64,000 bases of DNA from Micromonospora inyonensis. Lineage in GTDB: Bacteria; Actinomycetota; Actinomycetes; Mycobacteriales; Micromonosporaceae. The DNA is taken from the NCBI RefSeq assembly GCF_900091415.1, contig NZ_FMHU01000001.1, forward strand, positions 124,001-188,000, given 5' to 3'. The translations under genes and the position numbers were made by a program. Of this stretch, positions 19,944-29,427 are shown piece by piece (position 1 is the stretch's first letter; each line of letters starts with the position of its first letter). The notes below the pieces were generated by a model, which worked only from the letters and a program-made list of their open reading frames with translations, made no database searches and was not told the origin of the DNA.

Positions 19944-21425
19944 ATGAGATGCCTGGTCACCGGTGCCACCGGCTACATCGGCGGGCGACTCGCGCCCCGA
20001 CTGCTCGCCCGGGGCCACACCGTGCGCGCTCTGGCCCGGACGGCGAGGCGGCTACGGGACGTGCCGTGGGCGGCCGGGGCCGAGGTGGTGGAGGGCGACC
20101 TGCGCAGGCCGGAGACGCTGCCGGCAGCCTTCGCGGACGTCGACGTCGCCTACTACCTGGTGCACTCGCTCGGACAGGCCGGGTTCGAGGCCGCCGATCG
20201 GGAGGCGGCCACCCACTTCGCCCGGGCGGCCCACGCGGCCGGCGTACGCCGGATCGTCTACCTGGGTGGGCCGGAGCCGGCCGCGGACACGCGCCCCTCC
20301 CCCCACCTGCGGTCCCGCAGCGAGGTGGGGCGGACCCTGCTGGCCAGCGGGGTACCGACCGTGGTGCTCCGGGCGGCGGTGATCATCGGGTCCGGTTCGG
20401 CCTCGTTCGAGATGCTGCGGTACCTCACCGAACGGCTGCCGGTCATGGTCACGCCGCGCTGGGTGCGCAACCGGATCCAGCCGATCGCGGTCCGGGACGT
20501 GCTGCGCTACCTGGTCGCCGCCGCCGACCTGCCGCCGGAGGTGAACCGGGCCTTCGACGTCGGCGGGCCGGACGTGCTCACCTTCGCCGAGATGATGCAG
20601 CGGTACGCCACGGTGGCCGGGCTGCGCCGCCGGATCATCCTGCCGGTCCGGCCGCTGACCCCGTCGCTCTCCTCGCACTGGGTGGGCCTGGTCACGCCGG
20701 TGCCGAACCGGATCGCCCGGCCGCTGGTGGAGAGCCTGGTCCAGGAGGCGGTGGCCCACGAGCACGACATCGCGCAGTACGTCCCCGACCCGCTGGGCGG
20801 GCTGACCGGCTTCGACGAGGCGGTCCGGCTGGCCCTGGCGAAGGTCCGCCACGCCGAGGTGGAGACGCGCTGGTCCACCGCGAGCGGGCCGGACGCGCCG
20901 GCCGAGCCGCTGCCCAGCGACCCGGAGTGGTCCGGCGGCTCGGTCTACACCGACCTCCGGGAACGCCGGGTGGACGCCCCGCCGGACGCGCTGTGGCGGG
21001 TGGTCGAGGGAGTCGGCGGCGAGCACGGCTGGTACTCCTTCCCCCTGGCCTGGTCGCTGCGCGGGTGGCTGGACCGGCTGGTCGGCGGGGTGGGGCTGCG
21101 CCGGGGCCGGCGTGACCCGCAGCGGCTCTACGTGGGCGAGGCGCTCGACTTCTGGCGGGTCGAGGAGATCGTCCCGGGCCGGTTGCTGCGGCTGCGGGCG
21201 GAGATGCGCCTGCCCGGCCGGGCCTGGCTGGAGATGCGCGTCGAGCCGACCGACGACGGCGGGAGCCGGTACGCGCAACGCGCCGTCTTCCTGCCGCGCG
21301 GGCTGGCCGGGCACGCCTACTGGGCCGCGGTCGCCCCGTTCCACGCGGTGGTCTTCGGCGGGATGGCCCGCAACATCGCGCGCGGCGCCGGGCAGGCCGC
21401 CCGCACCGCACCGGTCCGACCCTGA
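19944..21425 (+). CDS. NAD(P)-binding epimerase-like protein with C-terminal DUF2867 domain
   Basis: A 493-residue two-domain protein. Residues 1-290 form an atypical SDR Rossmann domain, beginning [20 protein letters not shown], with [20 protein letters not shown] and [10 protein letters not shown]. No YxxxK catalytic pair is obvious at the usual place, so binding rather than redox activity is possible. From about 320 a DUF2867/SRPBCC-like domain follows ([40 protein letters not shown]). This domain pair is common in Actinobacteria and unassigned. GGAG lies three bases before the ATG. It is divergent from glyA and convergent with the penicillin-binding protein gene. Confidence 0.85.
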   Translation: MRCLVTGATGYIGGRLAPRLLARGHTVRALARTARRLRDVPWAAGAEVVEGDLRRPETLPAAFADVDVAYYLVHSLGQAGFEAADREAATHFARAAHAAGVRRIVYLGGPEPAADTRPSPHLRSRSEVGRTLLASGVPTVVLRAAVIIGSGSASFEMLRYLTERLPVMVTPRWVRNRIQPIAVRDVLRYLVAAADLPPEVNRAFDVGGPDVLTFAEMMQRYATVAGLRRRIILPVRPLTPSLSSHWVGLVTPVPNRIARPLVESLVQEAVAHEHDIAQYVPDPLGGLTGFDEAVRLALAKVRHAEVETRWSTASGPDAPAEPLPSDPEWSGGSVYTDLRERRVDAPPDALWRVVEGVGGEHGWYSFPLAWSLRGWLDRLVGGVGLRRGRRDPQRLYVGEALDFWRVEEIVPGRLLRLRAEMRLPGRAWLEMRVEPTDDGGSRYAQRAVFLPRGLAGHAYWAAVAPFHAVVFGGMARNIARGAGQAARTAPVRP

Positions 21426-21518
21426 GCCGCCGCCCCTGGGCCACCGCCGGGGAACGGCCGCCCGTGCCGCACGGTCCGCCCGCGGCCCGTCGCCGGGCGA
21501 AGTCCGTCCGTGGTCCGG

Positions 21519-23630
21519 TCAGTCGCCCGCGCGGCGGCCGGTGCCCCACCGGGCGATCGTCTCGCTCGGTCGCGTGAAGTCGCGGACCGGCTGGCCACGC
21601 AGGGCGGTGGCGACGATGCCGGCGGCCATCTCGACCATCCTGGCCTGCACCGTCTTGCCGGCCGGGTCCCGGGGGTCGTCCGGGTTGGCGGCCATCGAGG
21701 CGACCACGAGCTGCGGGGTGGCGACCACCACCGTCTCCGTGCCGTACCCCTCGGAGCTGCCGGTCTTGCCGATCACCGGACGACCGGCCCGGGTCCGCAG
21801 GCCGGCGGCGGTTCCGCCGTCGCAGCGCCCGTACGCCGACTGGTCCCCGACCGGACAACGGGCGACGTCGGCCGCCGCGCGCGCCACGTCCGCGTCCAGC
21901 ACCCGACGGCAGTCCGGCCGGGCGGCGTCCAACGGTCGGCCCCCACGGTCGACGATCATGCTGACCGGCAGGGGCGTGCAGCGGACCCCCTCGGCGGCCA
22001 CCGTGGCGTACGCGGTGGCCAGGTCGAGCGGGGTGGTGGCCGCGACGCCCAGCACGAACGGGCCCCACTGGCGGGCGCCGTAGCGGGCGCGACGGGCGTC
22101 CTCGTCGGCGCGCAGCACGATGCCGAGCCGTTCGGCCATCGCCACCACCCGGTCCATGCCGACCTGCTCGGCGAGCCAGACGAAGTACGTGTTCACCGAT
22201 CGGCCGAAGGCGGTCCACATGGTGTGCTCGCCGTCCATCGACGCCGGGTCGGCGTTCGCCGGACACCAGCGCCCGCCGCAGCTCGTCGGACCGTCGACCG
22301 GCCACCCGGTGACGATCCGGCTCGGCGCGACGAAACGGGTGTCCAGGGGGAACCCGGCCTCCAGCGCGGCCAGCACGGTGAAGATCTTGAACGTCGAGCC
22401 GGCCTGGTAGCCGTCGATGCCGTCGCCCCCTGCGACCAGCTGGTTGACGGTGTGCGGGCGGTTCTCCTGCCCGGGCGGGTTGGGAGCCAGGCCGTAGGTG
22501 CGGTTGACCGCCATGGCGAGGATCCGCCCGGTGCCCGGTTGCACCACGGCGGTGGGCAGCGCGTGCGGACTGTGCGTGCCGTACACCGCCAGCACCCGGT
22601 CCTGCGTGTCGCGTTGCACGTCCGGGTCGAGGGAGCTGACGATCCGGAAGCCGCCCCGGCGCAGCGTCCGCTGCCGCTCGTCCACCGACGCGCCGAACGC
22701 CGGCTGCCGGTTCCACCAGTCGGTGAAGTAGTCGCAGAAGAAAGCCCAGTCGTTGCGCTCCTCGGGGACCGCCGCGCAGTCGTCGGGTTGCACGCTCGGC
22801 TTCAGGGCGAGGCCCTCCGCCTGGGCCCGGTCGGCCTCGGCGGGCGCGACCGCGCCGGTCTCCACCATCCGGTCCAGCACGTACCCCCGCCGGCGCAGCG
22901 CCGCGTCGGCGTCACCGTGGATCGGGTCGTCGGTGTGCGGTGACTGGACCAGTCCGGCGAGCAGCGCCGCCTCGGCCAGGGTCAGGTCGGCCGGGGCTTT
23001 GGAGAAGTAGCGCCGGCTGGCCGTCGCGACGCCGTACGCCCCGGCGCCGAAGTAGACGATGTTCAGGTAGCGGCCGAGGATCTCGTCCTTGTCGAGCTCG
23101 CGTTCGAGCGCCAGGGCGTACCGGATCTCCTGGATCTTGCGGGCGGTGCTGATCTCACTGGCCGCCTTCCGCTGTTCCTCGCTCAGGGTCGGGTCGCTGC
23201 TCAGCACGTTCCGGACGTACTGCATGGTCAGCGTGGAGGCACCCTGGCGGACCGGGCCGCTGCGGTTGGCGGTGAACGCCCGGGCGATGCCCCGCAGGTC
23301 GACGCCGCTGTGGTCGTAGAAGCGGGCGTCCTCGGCGGCGAGGATCGCCTGTCGCATCACCGGGGCCACCTCGGTCAACGGCACGTCCGCCCGGTTCTCC
23401 TCGTAGAAGGAGGTGATCTCGGTGGTGCCGTCGGCGGCGTAGAGCGTGGAGCGCTGCGCGGTCGGGGGCGTGACCAGGTGCTCCGGCAGTTCGGAGTACG
23501 GGGCGGCGAGCGTGGAGAAGCCGAGCCCCAGCACCAGCGCGAGGGGCAGGGCCGCCGTGGCGAGCACCAGCCCGGCCAGCGTGCCGGCGATCACCACGGT
23601 CAGCAGCTTGTGCAGACGGGCCTGGGTCAT
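21519..23630 (-). CDS. Class A penicillin-binding protein (bifunctional transglycosylase/transpeptidase)
   Basis: A 703-residue peptidoglycan synthase. One N-terminal membrane helix (VIAGTLAGLVLATAALPLAL) anchors it. The glycosyltransferase-51 domain shows AEDARFYDHSGVD with the catalytic Glu, then GASTLTMQYVRN, RKIQEIRYALALERELDKDE and YLNIVYFGAGAYGV. The transpeptidase domain has the SxxK motif as GSTFKIFTVLAAL, the SxN motif as GRSVNTYFVWLA, and KTG as VIGKTGSSEGYG. All three active-site motifs are intact. It stands between a phosphatase gene and a convergent epimerase gene, in a position where related genomes do not usually have a penicillin-binding protein (from memory of gene order). 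Confidence 0.94.
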   Translation of the reverse strand: MTQARLHKLLTVVIAGTLAGLVLATAALPLALVLGLGFSTLAAPYSELPEHLVTPPTAQRSTLYAADGTTEITSFYEENRADVPLTEVAPVMRQAILAAEDARFYDHSGVDLRGIARAFTANRSGPVRQGASTLTMQYVRNVLSSDPTLSEEQRKAASEISTARKIQEIRYALALERELDKDEILGRYLNIVYFGAGAYGVATASRRYFSKAPADLTLAEAALLAGLVQSPHTDDPIHGDADAALRRRGYVLDRMVETGAVAPAEADRAQAEGLALKPSVQPDDCAAVPEERNDWAFFCDYFTDWWNRQPAFGASVDERQRTLRRGGFRIVSSLDPDVQRDTQDRVLAVYGTHSPHALPTAVVQPGTGRILAMAVNRTYGLAPNPPGQENRPHTVNQLVAGGDGIDGYQAGSTFKIFTVLAALEAGFPLDTRFVAPSRIVTGWPVDGPTSCGGRWCPANADPASMDGEHTMWTAFGRSVNTYFVWLAEQVGMDRVVAMAERLGIVLRADEDARRARYGARQWGPFVLGVAATTPLDLATAYATVAAEGVRCTPLPVSMIVDRGGRPLDAARPDCRRVLDADVARAAADVARCPVGDQSAYGRCDGGTAAGLRTRAGRPVIGKTGSSEGYGTETVVVATPQLVVASMAANPDDPRDPAGKTVQARMVEMAAGIVATALRGQPVRDFTRPSETIARWGTGRRAGD

Positions 23631-23787
23631 CCGCTCTCCTGAGCAGGAGCTGGGCTAGGACCCGTTCAGAATGGCCCGGACCGGCTGGCCGGAGTCGCCC
23701 TTTCCGCAAATCAGCAGATAATTCGTAGAAGGCCACGAACTTCCCCGAACTGCTGGCAGAACCGGTAGTTCCGCGCAGGCGGGCGGG

Positions 23788-24399
23788 TCAGGGCAGCAGA
23801 AGCGTCGCGAGCGGCTGCACCGTCTCCTCGATCTCGTCGGCGACCCGGCTGAAGCACTGGTCCCCCCGGCCCCACGGGTCGTCCAGGTCGTCGGTGGGCA
23901 GCGCGGTGGCGACCCCGCGCGCGGCGTGGACCGCCGCGACCAGGGCCGTTCCCCGGGCGTACACCGCCTCCGGGGACGCCTCGGCCGGGGGCAGGGCAGC
24001 CCCGTCCACCGCGCCGAGCAGCCGGCCGAACTCGCCCAGCACGAAGGTCCGCCCGGCGGCGTCCGGGCGCAGCGCCAGCACGTACTCCTGCTGGTCGACG
24101 GTGGCGGTGAGCACCAGGTCCGCGGCGTCGATCTGGTCGGACCGCAGCCGGCGGGCGGCGAACCCGGCGCTGTCCCCGCCCCGGGCGGCGACCTGCCGGG
24201 CCGCCGGCGGGTTCATCTCCGCCCCGACGTGCCAGCCCCCGGTGCCGGCGCTGTGGCTGTGCAGCAGCTCCTCGGCCCGCTCCGGGTCGAGTGCGCGCCG
24301 GGTGAGCCGCTCCCGGACGGCCAGCGCCAGCAGGCGCTCGGCCATCGGCGACCGGCAGATGTTCCCCATGCAGACGTGCAGGACGGTGAAGGGTGGCAC
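23788..24399 (-). CDS. Low molecular weight protein tyrosine phosphatase family protein
   Basis: A 203-residue enzyme with the phosphatase loop VCMGNICRSPMAE (C-x5-R-S) at residues about 9-21 and the general-acid Asp in DDLDDPWGRG near residue 178. It is longer than the classical 150-residue enzymes because of inserts near residues 30-50 and 120-160. In Actinobacteria such enzymes remove phosphate from tyrosine kinases or arginine residues. The GTG start directly follows the sua5 stop (TAG GTG), so the two are translationally coupled. Confidence 0.87.
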   Translation of the reverse strand: MPPFTVLHVCMGNICRSPMAERLLALAVRERLTRRALDPERAEELLHSHSAGTGGWHVGAEMNPPAARQVAARGGDSAGFAARRLRSDQIDAADLVLTATVDQQEYVLALRPDAAGRTFVLGEFGRLLGAVDGAALPPAEASPEAVYARGTALVAAVHAARGVATALPTDDLDDPWGRGDQCFSRVADEIEETVQPLATLLLP

Positions 24400-25041
24400 C
24401 TACGCCACCCGGCTCTCGAGGTCGGGCACCACGTCACGCAGCTCGGTCAACGAGATGGCCCCCTCGCGCACCATCTGCGGCACCTCGCCGGTCAGGTCCA
24501 CGATCGTGCTGGGCACCGGGTCGGGGCAGGGCCCGGCCTCCAGGTAGGCGCGGACCGCGTACCCGAGCTGGTCCCGGGCCTGCTCGGCGGTGAGCGCCGC
24601 CGGCTGGCCGGACTTGTTCGCCGAGGAGACCGCCATCGGGCCGGTCTCCCGCAGCACCTCCAGCGCCACCGGGTGCAGCGGCATCCGCACGGCGACCACG
24701 CCGTTGGTATCGCCCAGGTCCCACTGGAGGCTGGGCGAATGCTCCACGACGATGGTCAAGGCCCCCGGCCAGAACGCCTCCACCAGGTCCCGGGCCGCCC
24801 GGGGCAGGGTGAACACCAGCCCGTCCAGGGTGTGCCGGGAACCGATCAGCACCGGCGGCGCCTGCCGACCCTGACCCTTCGCGTCCAGCAACGCCTTCAC
24901 CGCGAACGGGGTGAAGGCGTCCGCGCCGATCCCGTACACCGTGTCGGTCGGCAGGACGACCAGTTCGCCATTCTTGACGGCCTCGATCGCCGCGGCGATG
25001 CCGCGGTCCCGATCGGCCAGCGACCGGCAGTCGTAGAGCAT
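24400..25041 (-). CDS. L-threonylcarbamoyladenylate synthase (Sua5/YrdC/YwlC)
   Basis: A 213-residue enzyme that makes threonylcarbamoyl-AMP for t6A37 modification of tRNAs. The family motifs are GELVVLPTDTVYGIGADA, VRMPLHPVALEVL and GPMAVSSANKSGQPAALT; ATP and Thr contacts are expected in the KxR/SxN region. The start ATG 25041 overlaps the prmC stop by one base (TGATG). The same gene order (prfA-prmC-sua5) is found in M. tuberculosis (Rv1299-Rv1301). The frame stays open upstream but is antisense-like there. Confidence 0.93.
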   Translation of the reverse strand: MLYDCRSLADRDRGIAAAIEAVKNGELVVLPTDTVYGIGADAFTPFAVKALLDAKGQGRQAPPVLIGSRHTLDGLVFTLPRAARDLVEAFWPGALTIVVEHSPSLQWDLGDTNGVVAVRMPLHPVALEVLRETGPMAVSSANKSGQPAALTAEQARDQLGYAVRAYLEAGPCPDPVPSTIVDLTGEVPQMVREGAISLTELRDVVPDLESRVA

Positions 25042-25982
25042 CACGAGGAGCCAGTCTGCCACGCCCCGGACGGCACGTGCTCGGGGCGGCGCAGGGCGGT
25101 GGTGAATCGGGGGCGGCCGGCGAGGTCGGCATGGCCGCTGACGGCGTCGAACCGACCGTCGGCACCGATCAGTTCGGGCACCGCGCGGCCGTGCGTGTCG
25201 TCGTGCTCGACCGCCAGCGCCCCGCCGGACCGCAGCAGCCGGGCCGCCGCCGCGACCACCGGCCGCACCACGGCCAGACCGTCCGCCCCGCCGAACACCG
25301 CCTCCGCCGGGTCGTGACCGGCCACCTCGGGCGGTACGGCGGTCCCGGCCGGCACGTACGGCGGATTGCAGAGCAGGACGTCGACCCGGCCGGTCAGCTC
25401 GCCGAGGAGCGCGGGGTCGGCGACGTCCGCCTCGACCACCTCGATCGGCCGGTCCCCGGCGGCGGCCCGGTCCGCCGCGTTGCGCCGCAGCCAGGCCAGC
25501 GCCGCCGTCGACCGTTCCACCGCCACCACCCGGGCCCCCGGCACCTCCTGGGCGACCGCGAGCGCGACCGCGCCGGAGCCGCTGCACAGGTCCACCACCA
25601 GCGGCTCGGCACTCCCCCGGGCCCGGGCGATCCCCCACTCCACGAGCAGCTCGGTCTCCGGGCGGGGGACGAAAACACCCGGGCCGACCGCGAGCTCCAG
25701 GTGCCGGAAGCCGGCGGTCCCGGTCAGGTGCTGCAACGGTTCCCGGGCCGCCCGACGCGCCACCAGGGCGTCCAGCCGGGCGAGCTGGTCGCCGGTGAGG
25801 CCGTCGGCCAGCAGCAGCCGGCCCCGGGGCACCCCGAGCACGTGGGCGGCGAGCAGTTCCGCCTCGGTCCGGGGGGCGTCGACGCCCGCCCCGGCGAGGA
25901 TCCGGGTCACCCGGGCGAGCACCGGCGGACACGGGTGTCGGTTGTTCGTCCCTTCGGACGGCTGTTGCGGCGTGACAGTCAC
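25041..25982 (-). CDS. prmC: Peptide chain release factor N5-glutamine methyltransferase (PrmC/HemK)
   Basis: Methylates the Gln of the GGQ motif in release factors, here RF1 encoded 1.8 kb upstream. The SAM motif is VVDLCSGSGAVALAVA, the Gln-binding motif is LLCNPPYVPAG, and the N-terminal helical domain has LLAAHVLGVPRGRLLLAD and EPLQHLTGTAGFRHLELAV, then VPRPETELLVEW. I chose GTG 25982, giving 313 residues; an extension to 26099 overlaps the divergent GGDEF gene and adds unrelated residues. The stop overlaps sua5 by one base. The GGDEF gene has been inserted between prfA and prmC relative to mycobacteria. Confidence 0.92.
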   Translation of the reverse strand: MTVTPQQPSEGTNNRHPCPPVLARVTRILAGAGVDAPRTEAELLAAHVLGVPRGRLLLADGLTGDQLARLDALVARRAAREPLQHLTGTAGFRHLELAVGPGVFVPRPETELLVEWGIARARGSAEPLVVDLCSGSGAVALAVAQEVPGARVVAVERSTAALAWLRRNAADRAAAGDRPIEVVEADVADPALLGELTGRVDVLLCNPPYVPAGTAVPPEVAGHDPAEAVFGGADGLAVVRPVVAAAARLLRSGGALAVEHDDTHGRAVPELIGADGRFDAVSGHADLAGRPRFTTALRRPEHVPSGAWQTGSS

Positions 25983-26137
25983 GACATAATCATGAAGCGT
26001 CGCGTACGTCACCCCGAACGGGCGCGTCCTTCCCTGGTGCGCCCGTGGCGTGGACCGACAGCGGGACGCGGGCTCGCCGGGGTGTCCCGGGGCGACCACG
26101 GTGCGGCGCCGGAGCCGGCGCGGACGGGAGGCTGCGG

Positions 26138-27688
26138 GTGGGTTGGCTCGACCGGGTCACCGACCAGGTTGACGCTCTCACGAAGGCGCGCGACCTCCAG
26201 GAGGCGAGCCGGTCCGCCGAGGCGTGCGTCCTCCTCGACCAGGTGCTCCGCACCACCACCGACCCGTTCGCCCGCGCCGACGCCCGGGTCCAGCGCCTCT
26301 CCGCGCTGATCAACCTCGGTCGGACGGCCGAGTTCACCCGGGCCATCGAGGAGGCAGCCACCGCCGTCCGGGACCTGCCCGAGCCGTACCTGCACGGGCA
26401 CCTGCACGCGCTGGCCGCACTGGCCGCGCACCACCAGGGCGCCCTCGACCGGTGCGTCACCCACCTGGTCCGCGCCGCCCGCATGCTGACCGCGGTGGAG
26501 GACCCGGACCGGGACACCGCGTGGGGCTGGCACGACCTGGCGATGACGTACTCGTACCTCAGCTTCCACGGCTACGCGCTGACCGCCATCGAGAAGGCAC
26601 GGCAGCTCGGGCTGGCGGCCGGCATCCCCGAGGAGACGTTCGCCGCACCCGGGATCCGGCTGCGCAACGCCGTCGCCCTCGACCACAACGGCGACAGCGA
26701 CGGCTGCCTGCGGGTGCTCCGGGACGTCGCCGCCGACCTCGACCGCTTCCGGCGTACCGGGCGGGCCGGGCGGCTGCGCCCGAGCAGTCTCGCCGCGTAC
26801 GGCTACACCGTCGCACGCCGCGCCGCCCTGGGCGACCCGGTGGAGACCGGCACCGAGAACGACCCCGTCCGGCTGCTCGGGTTCGGTGGCGACAGCGCCC
26901 GTGCCCGCGACTTCCGCCAGCTCGGGAAGGTCTGCCTGGCCGTCGCCGACGGCCGACCGGCCGAAGCGATCACCCGGTTGGACACCGCCTCGGTCTCCAC
27001 CGAGACGCTCGGCGCGGCCGAACCGGCCCGGCTGCGCAGCATCGCGCTGACCACGGCCGGGGACCACGCCGGCGCCCACCGGGCCGACCGGATGGCGTTC
27101 CGGCTCGCCGCGCAGCGCAACGACCGGCTGCGGGACGTCTACATCGACGGCATCGCGGCCCGCATCGACCACGAGGAGATGCGCCGCGAGGCCGCCCGGT
27201 TCGAGGGTGAGGCGCTGACCGACCCGCTGACCGGGCTGCCCAACCGTCGCCGGCTGGAACGCCACATCGCCGGCATGGTCAACCGGGGTGAGCGGCTGGT
27301 CATCGGCGTCTGCGACCTGGACGGCTTCAAGGCGGTCAACACCCGGCACGGACACCACTCCGGCGACCTGGTGTTGCAGCGGGTGGCCGGAGTGATCAAC
27401 CGGGTGATGCGGCGCGGCGACTTCGTGGCCCGCTACGGCGGGGACGAGTTCGTGGTGGTGCTCGCCGGCACCGGGATCGAGGAGGCGGCCGAGGTCTCCC
27501 GCCGGGTCGACGCGGCCATCCGGACCGAGGACTGGGAGTCCCTGGTTCCGGGCACCCCGGTCCGGGTGACCATCGGCTTCGCCGAGGTCAATGCCGGTGC
27601 ACCGTTGGGCCGGGACGCCATCCGCGCCGCCTTCGACGCGGCCGACCAGCAGATGCTGCGCGCCAAGTCCCGCACCCGCCCCGGCTGA
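26138..27688 (+). CDS. Soluble GGDEF protein (predicted diguanylate cyclase) with N-terminal helical repeats
   Basis: A 516-residue protein without membrane helices. Residues 1-345 are Ala-rich helical repeats of TPR-like character ([20 protein letters not shown] and onwards). Residues about 365-510 form a GGDEF domain with [45 protein letters not shown] and a C-terminal [13 protein letters not shown]. The active-site GGDEF is intact. An inhibitory RxxD site (RRGD) stands five residues before it, so product inhibition by c-di-GMP is likely. I chose GTG 26138 because GGGAGG lies seven bases upstream. It diverges from prmC. Confidence 0.88.
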   Translation: MGWLDRVTDQVDALTKARDLQEASRSAEACVLLDQVLRTTTDPFARADARVQRLSALINLGRTAEFTRAIEEAATAVRDLPEPYLHGHLHALAALAAHHQGALDRCVTHLVRAARMLTAVEDPDRDTAWGWHDLAMTYSYLSFHGYALTAIEKARQLGLAAGIPEETFAAPGIRLRNAVALDHNGDSDGCLRVLRDVAADLDRFRRTGRAGRLRPSSLAAYGYTVARRAALGDPVETGTENDPVRLLGFGGDSARARDFRQLGKVCLAVADGRPAEAITRLDTASVSTETLGAAEPARLRSIALTTAGDHAGAHRADRMAFRLAAQRNDRLRDVYIDGIAARIDHEEMRREAARFEGEALTDPLTGLPNRRRLERHIAGMVNRGERLVIGVCDLDGFKAVNTRHGHHSGDLVLQRVAGVINRVMRRGDFVARYGGDEFVVVLAGTGIEEAAEVSRRVDAAIRTEDWESLVPGTPVRVTIGFAEVNAGAPLGRDAIRAAFDAADQQMLRAKSRTRPG

Positions 27689-27729
27689 CCCCGCACCGCC
27701 CCCGACCCGCTCACGGTGTAGGCCCCCTT

Positions 27730-27785
27730 TGGTTGCAGGGGGCCCTTCCTCGACAGAATGCGGTAACAGGGGACCCCTGCTACCA
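27730..27785. repeat. Palindromic intergenic repeat, copy 2
   Basis: The same 56-bp family as 5588-5643 but reversed. The arms are TGGTTGCAGGGGG...CCCCTGCTACCA and the centre contains AATGCGGTA. It lies between the convergent GGDEF and prfA genes and could terminate both. Confidence 0.85.
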
Positions 27786-27811
27786 CCGGGCGGGGCGGGC
27801 GTCGGATCGGT

Positions 27812-28900
27812 TCAGCGGCGACCGAGCTCCGGGTCCCCGGCCAGGCGGGCGGCGCGGTCGGCCTCGGTGAGGGCGTCGAGCACGCCGTCCAGCTCACCGG
27901 CGAGGGCCAGGTCCAGGTTGTACGCGGTGTAGCCGATCCGGTGGTCGGTGATCCGGTTCTGCGGGAAGTTGTAGGTGCGGATCCGCTCGGAACGGTCGAC
28001 GGTGCGCACCTGCGCCTTGCGGGCGTCGGAGGCGGCGGCGTCGGCCTGCTCCTGGGCGGCGGCGAGCAGCCGGGCCCGCAGGATCCGCATCGCCTGCTCC
28101 CGGTTCTGCAGCTGCGACTTCTCGTTCTGGCAGGAGACCACGATCCCGGTCGGCACGTGGGTGATCCGGACCGCCGAGTCGGTGGTGTTGACCGACTGGC
28201 CACCCGGGCCGGACGAACGGAAGACGTCGATACGCAGCTCGTTCGGGTCGATCGTGACGTCGACCTCCTCGGCCTCCGGGAGCACCAGGACACCGGCCGC
28301 ACTGGTGTGGATGCGGCCCTGCGACTCGGTGACCGGGACGCGCTGCACCCGGTGCACGCCGCCCTCCCACTTGAGCCGGGACCACACCCCGTTGCCCCCC
28401 TCCGGGACGCCCTTGGTCTTGATCGCCAGCGAGACGTCCTTGACCCCGCCCAGGTCGGAGTCCTGCGCGTCGAGGACCTCGGTGAGCCAGCCACGCCGCT
28501 CGGCGTACCGGGTGTACATGCGCAACAGGTCGGCGGCGAACAGCGCCGACTCCTCACCGCCCTCGCCGGCCTTGATCTCGACGATCACGTCCTTGGCGTC
28601 GTGCGGGTCGCGGGGAATCAGCAGCTCCGCCAGGCGCTCCTCCAGCTCGGGCAGGGTCGCCGCGATGGACTCCGCCTCGGCGGCGAAGGACGGGTCCTCG
28701 GCCGCCAGCTCCCGGGCGGCGACGAGATCGGCGCGCGCCTGCTCCAGTTCACCGGCCGCCTTGTGCAGCGGCACCAGTTCGGCGTAGCGCCGCCCGACCC
28801 GGCGCGCCGTGCCCTGGTCGGCGTGGATGGCCGGGTCGGCCAACCGCTTCTCCAGTTCGGCGTACTCGTCGAGGAGGGCCACCAGGCGCTCACTGCTCAT
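27812..28900 (-). CDS. prfA: Peptide chain release factor 1
   Basis: RF1 (362 residues) reads UAA and UAG. The GGQ loop is [17 protein letters not shown] and the stop-codon-reading tripeptide is PVT in [18 protein letters not shown] (RF1 has PxT, RF2 has SPF). The conserved [19 protein letters not shown] appears as [12 protein letters not shown]. The C-terminal domain has [20 protein letters not shown]. It lies 91 bp from rpmE, separated by a strong hairpin, and its Gln is the expected substrate of PrmC encoded nearby. Confidence 0.97.
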   Translation of the reverse strand: MSSERLVALLDEYAELEKRLADPAIHADQGTARRVGRRYAELVPLHKAAGELEQARADLVAARELAAEDPSFAAEAESIAATLPELEERLAELLIPRDPHDAKDVIVEIKAGEGGEESALFAADLLRMYTRYAERRGWLTEVLDAQDSDLGGVKDVSLAIKTKGVPEGGNGVWSRLKWEGGVHRVQRVPVTESQGRIHTSAAGVLVLPEAEEVDVTIDPNELRIDVFRSSGPGGQSVNTTDSAVRITHVPTGIVVSCQNEKSQLQNREQAMRILRARLLAAAQEQADAAASDARKAQVRTVDRSERIRTYNFPQNRITDHRIGYTAYNLDLALAGELDGVLDALTEADRAARLAGDPELGRR

Positions 28901-28944
28901 GCTCGTACTCCCTGCGGTCGGCGCGGATTCGGGCAGAGACGGAC

Positions 28945-28981
28945 GACGCCCGCGCCCGGTGGTGAACCGGACGCGGGCGTC
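28945..28981 (-). terminator. Terminator hairpin between rpmE and prfA
   Basis: Arms 28945-28959 and 28967-28981 form a 15-bp stem (GACGCCCGCG core) with one mismatch and a 7-base loop. It begins 11 bp after the rpmE stop. It should lower read-through from the abundant ribosomal protein transcript into prfA. Confidence 0.65.
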
Positions 28982-28991
28982 GAACGGACGG

Positions 28992-29216
28992 CTACTTGGC
29001 CTTCTTCGCCTGAACCTTGGCGTACTTCTGCTGGAACTTCGCGACCCGACCCGCGGTGTCGAGCACCCGCTGCTTACCCGTGTAGAACGGGTGGCAGGCG
29101 CTGCACGTCTCGACGTGGATCGAGCCGCCCTTGGCGGTGCTGCGGGTGGTGAAGGAGTTGCCGCAGGAGCAGGTGACCTCGGTGGTCACATACTCCGGGT
29201 GGATGTTGGCTTTCAT
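28992..29216 (-). CDS. rpmE: Ribosomal protein bL31, zinc-binding form
   Basis: A 74-residue large-subunit ribosomal protein. It starts [20 protein letters not shown] and carries the zinc ligands in CSCGN and [12 protein letters not shown], so it is the C+ form that holds zinc. The C-terminal part is the Lys-rich [14 protein letters not shown] chose ATG 29216; a longer upstream frame is not conserved. rpmE lies between rho and prfA in mycobacteria (Rv1298), and the order is kept here although rho is now about 6 kb away. Confidence 0.96.
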   Translation of the reverse strand: MKANIHPEYVTTEVTCSCGNSFTTRSTAKGGSIHVETCSACHPFYTGKQRVLDTAGRVAKFQQKYAKVQAKKAK

Positions 29217-29427
29217 GTCGCCTTCGGTCCTCTCGTGGGTGGTCGCCGGGTCGCCGCCCGCGCAGGTCGTGCCTGTGCGGGATCGGGCGTGAACCGGAAC
29301 CGGTGGCCGATTGACCAGTGTGCCATGGGCTTCCGCCGACCCGGAAACCGGGCCACACAGCTGCCCCAACACGGTCCGCACCACCGGCATTCCCGCCCCG
29401 ACCGGGACCATTCACTACCGTGACGGG

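Noticed and set aside
25042..25932. Extension of the sua5 frame upstream to 25932
   Set aside because: It overlaps prmC on the same strand in a different frame and lacks any family feature; ATG 25041 with the TGATG overlap gives the normal length.
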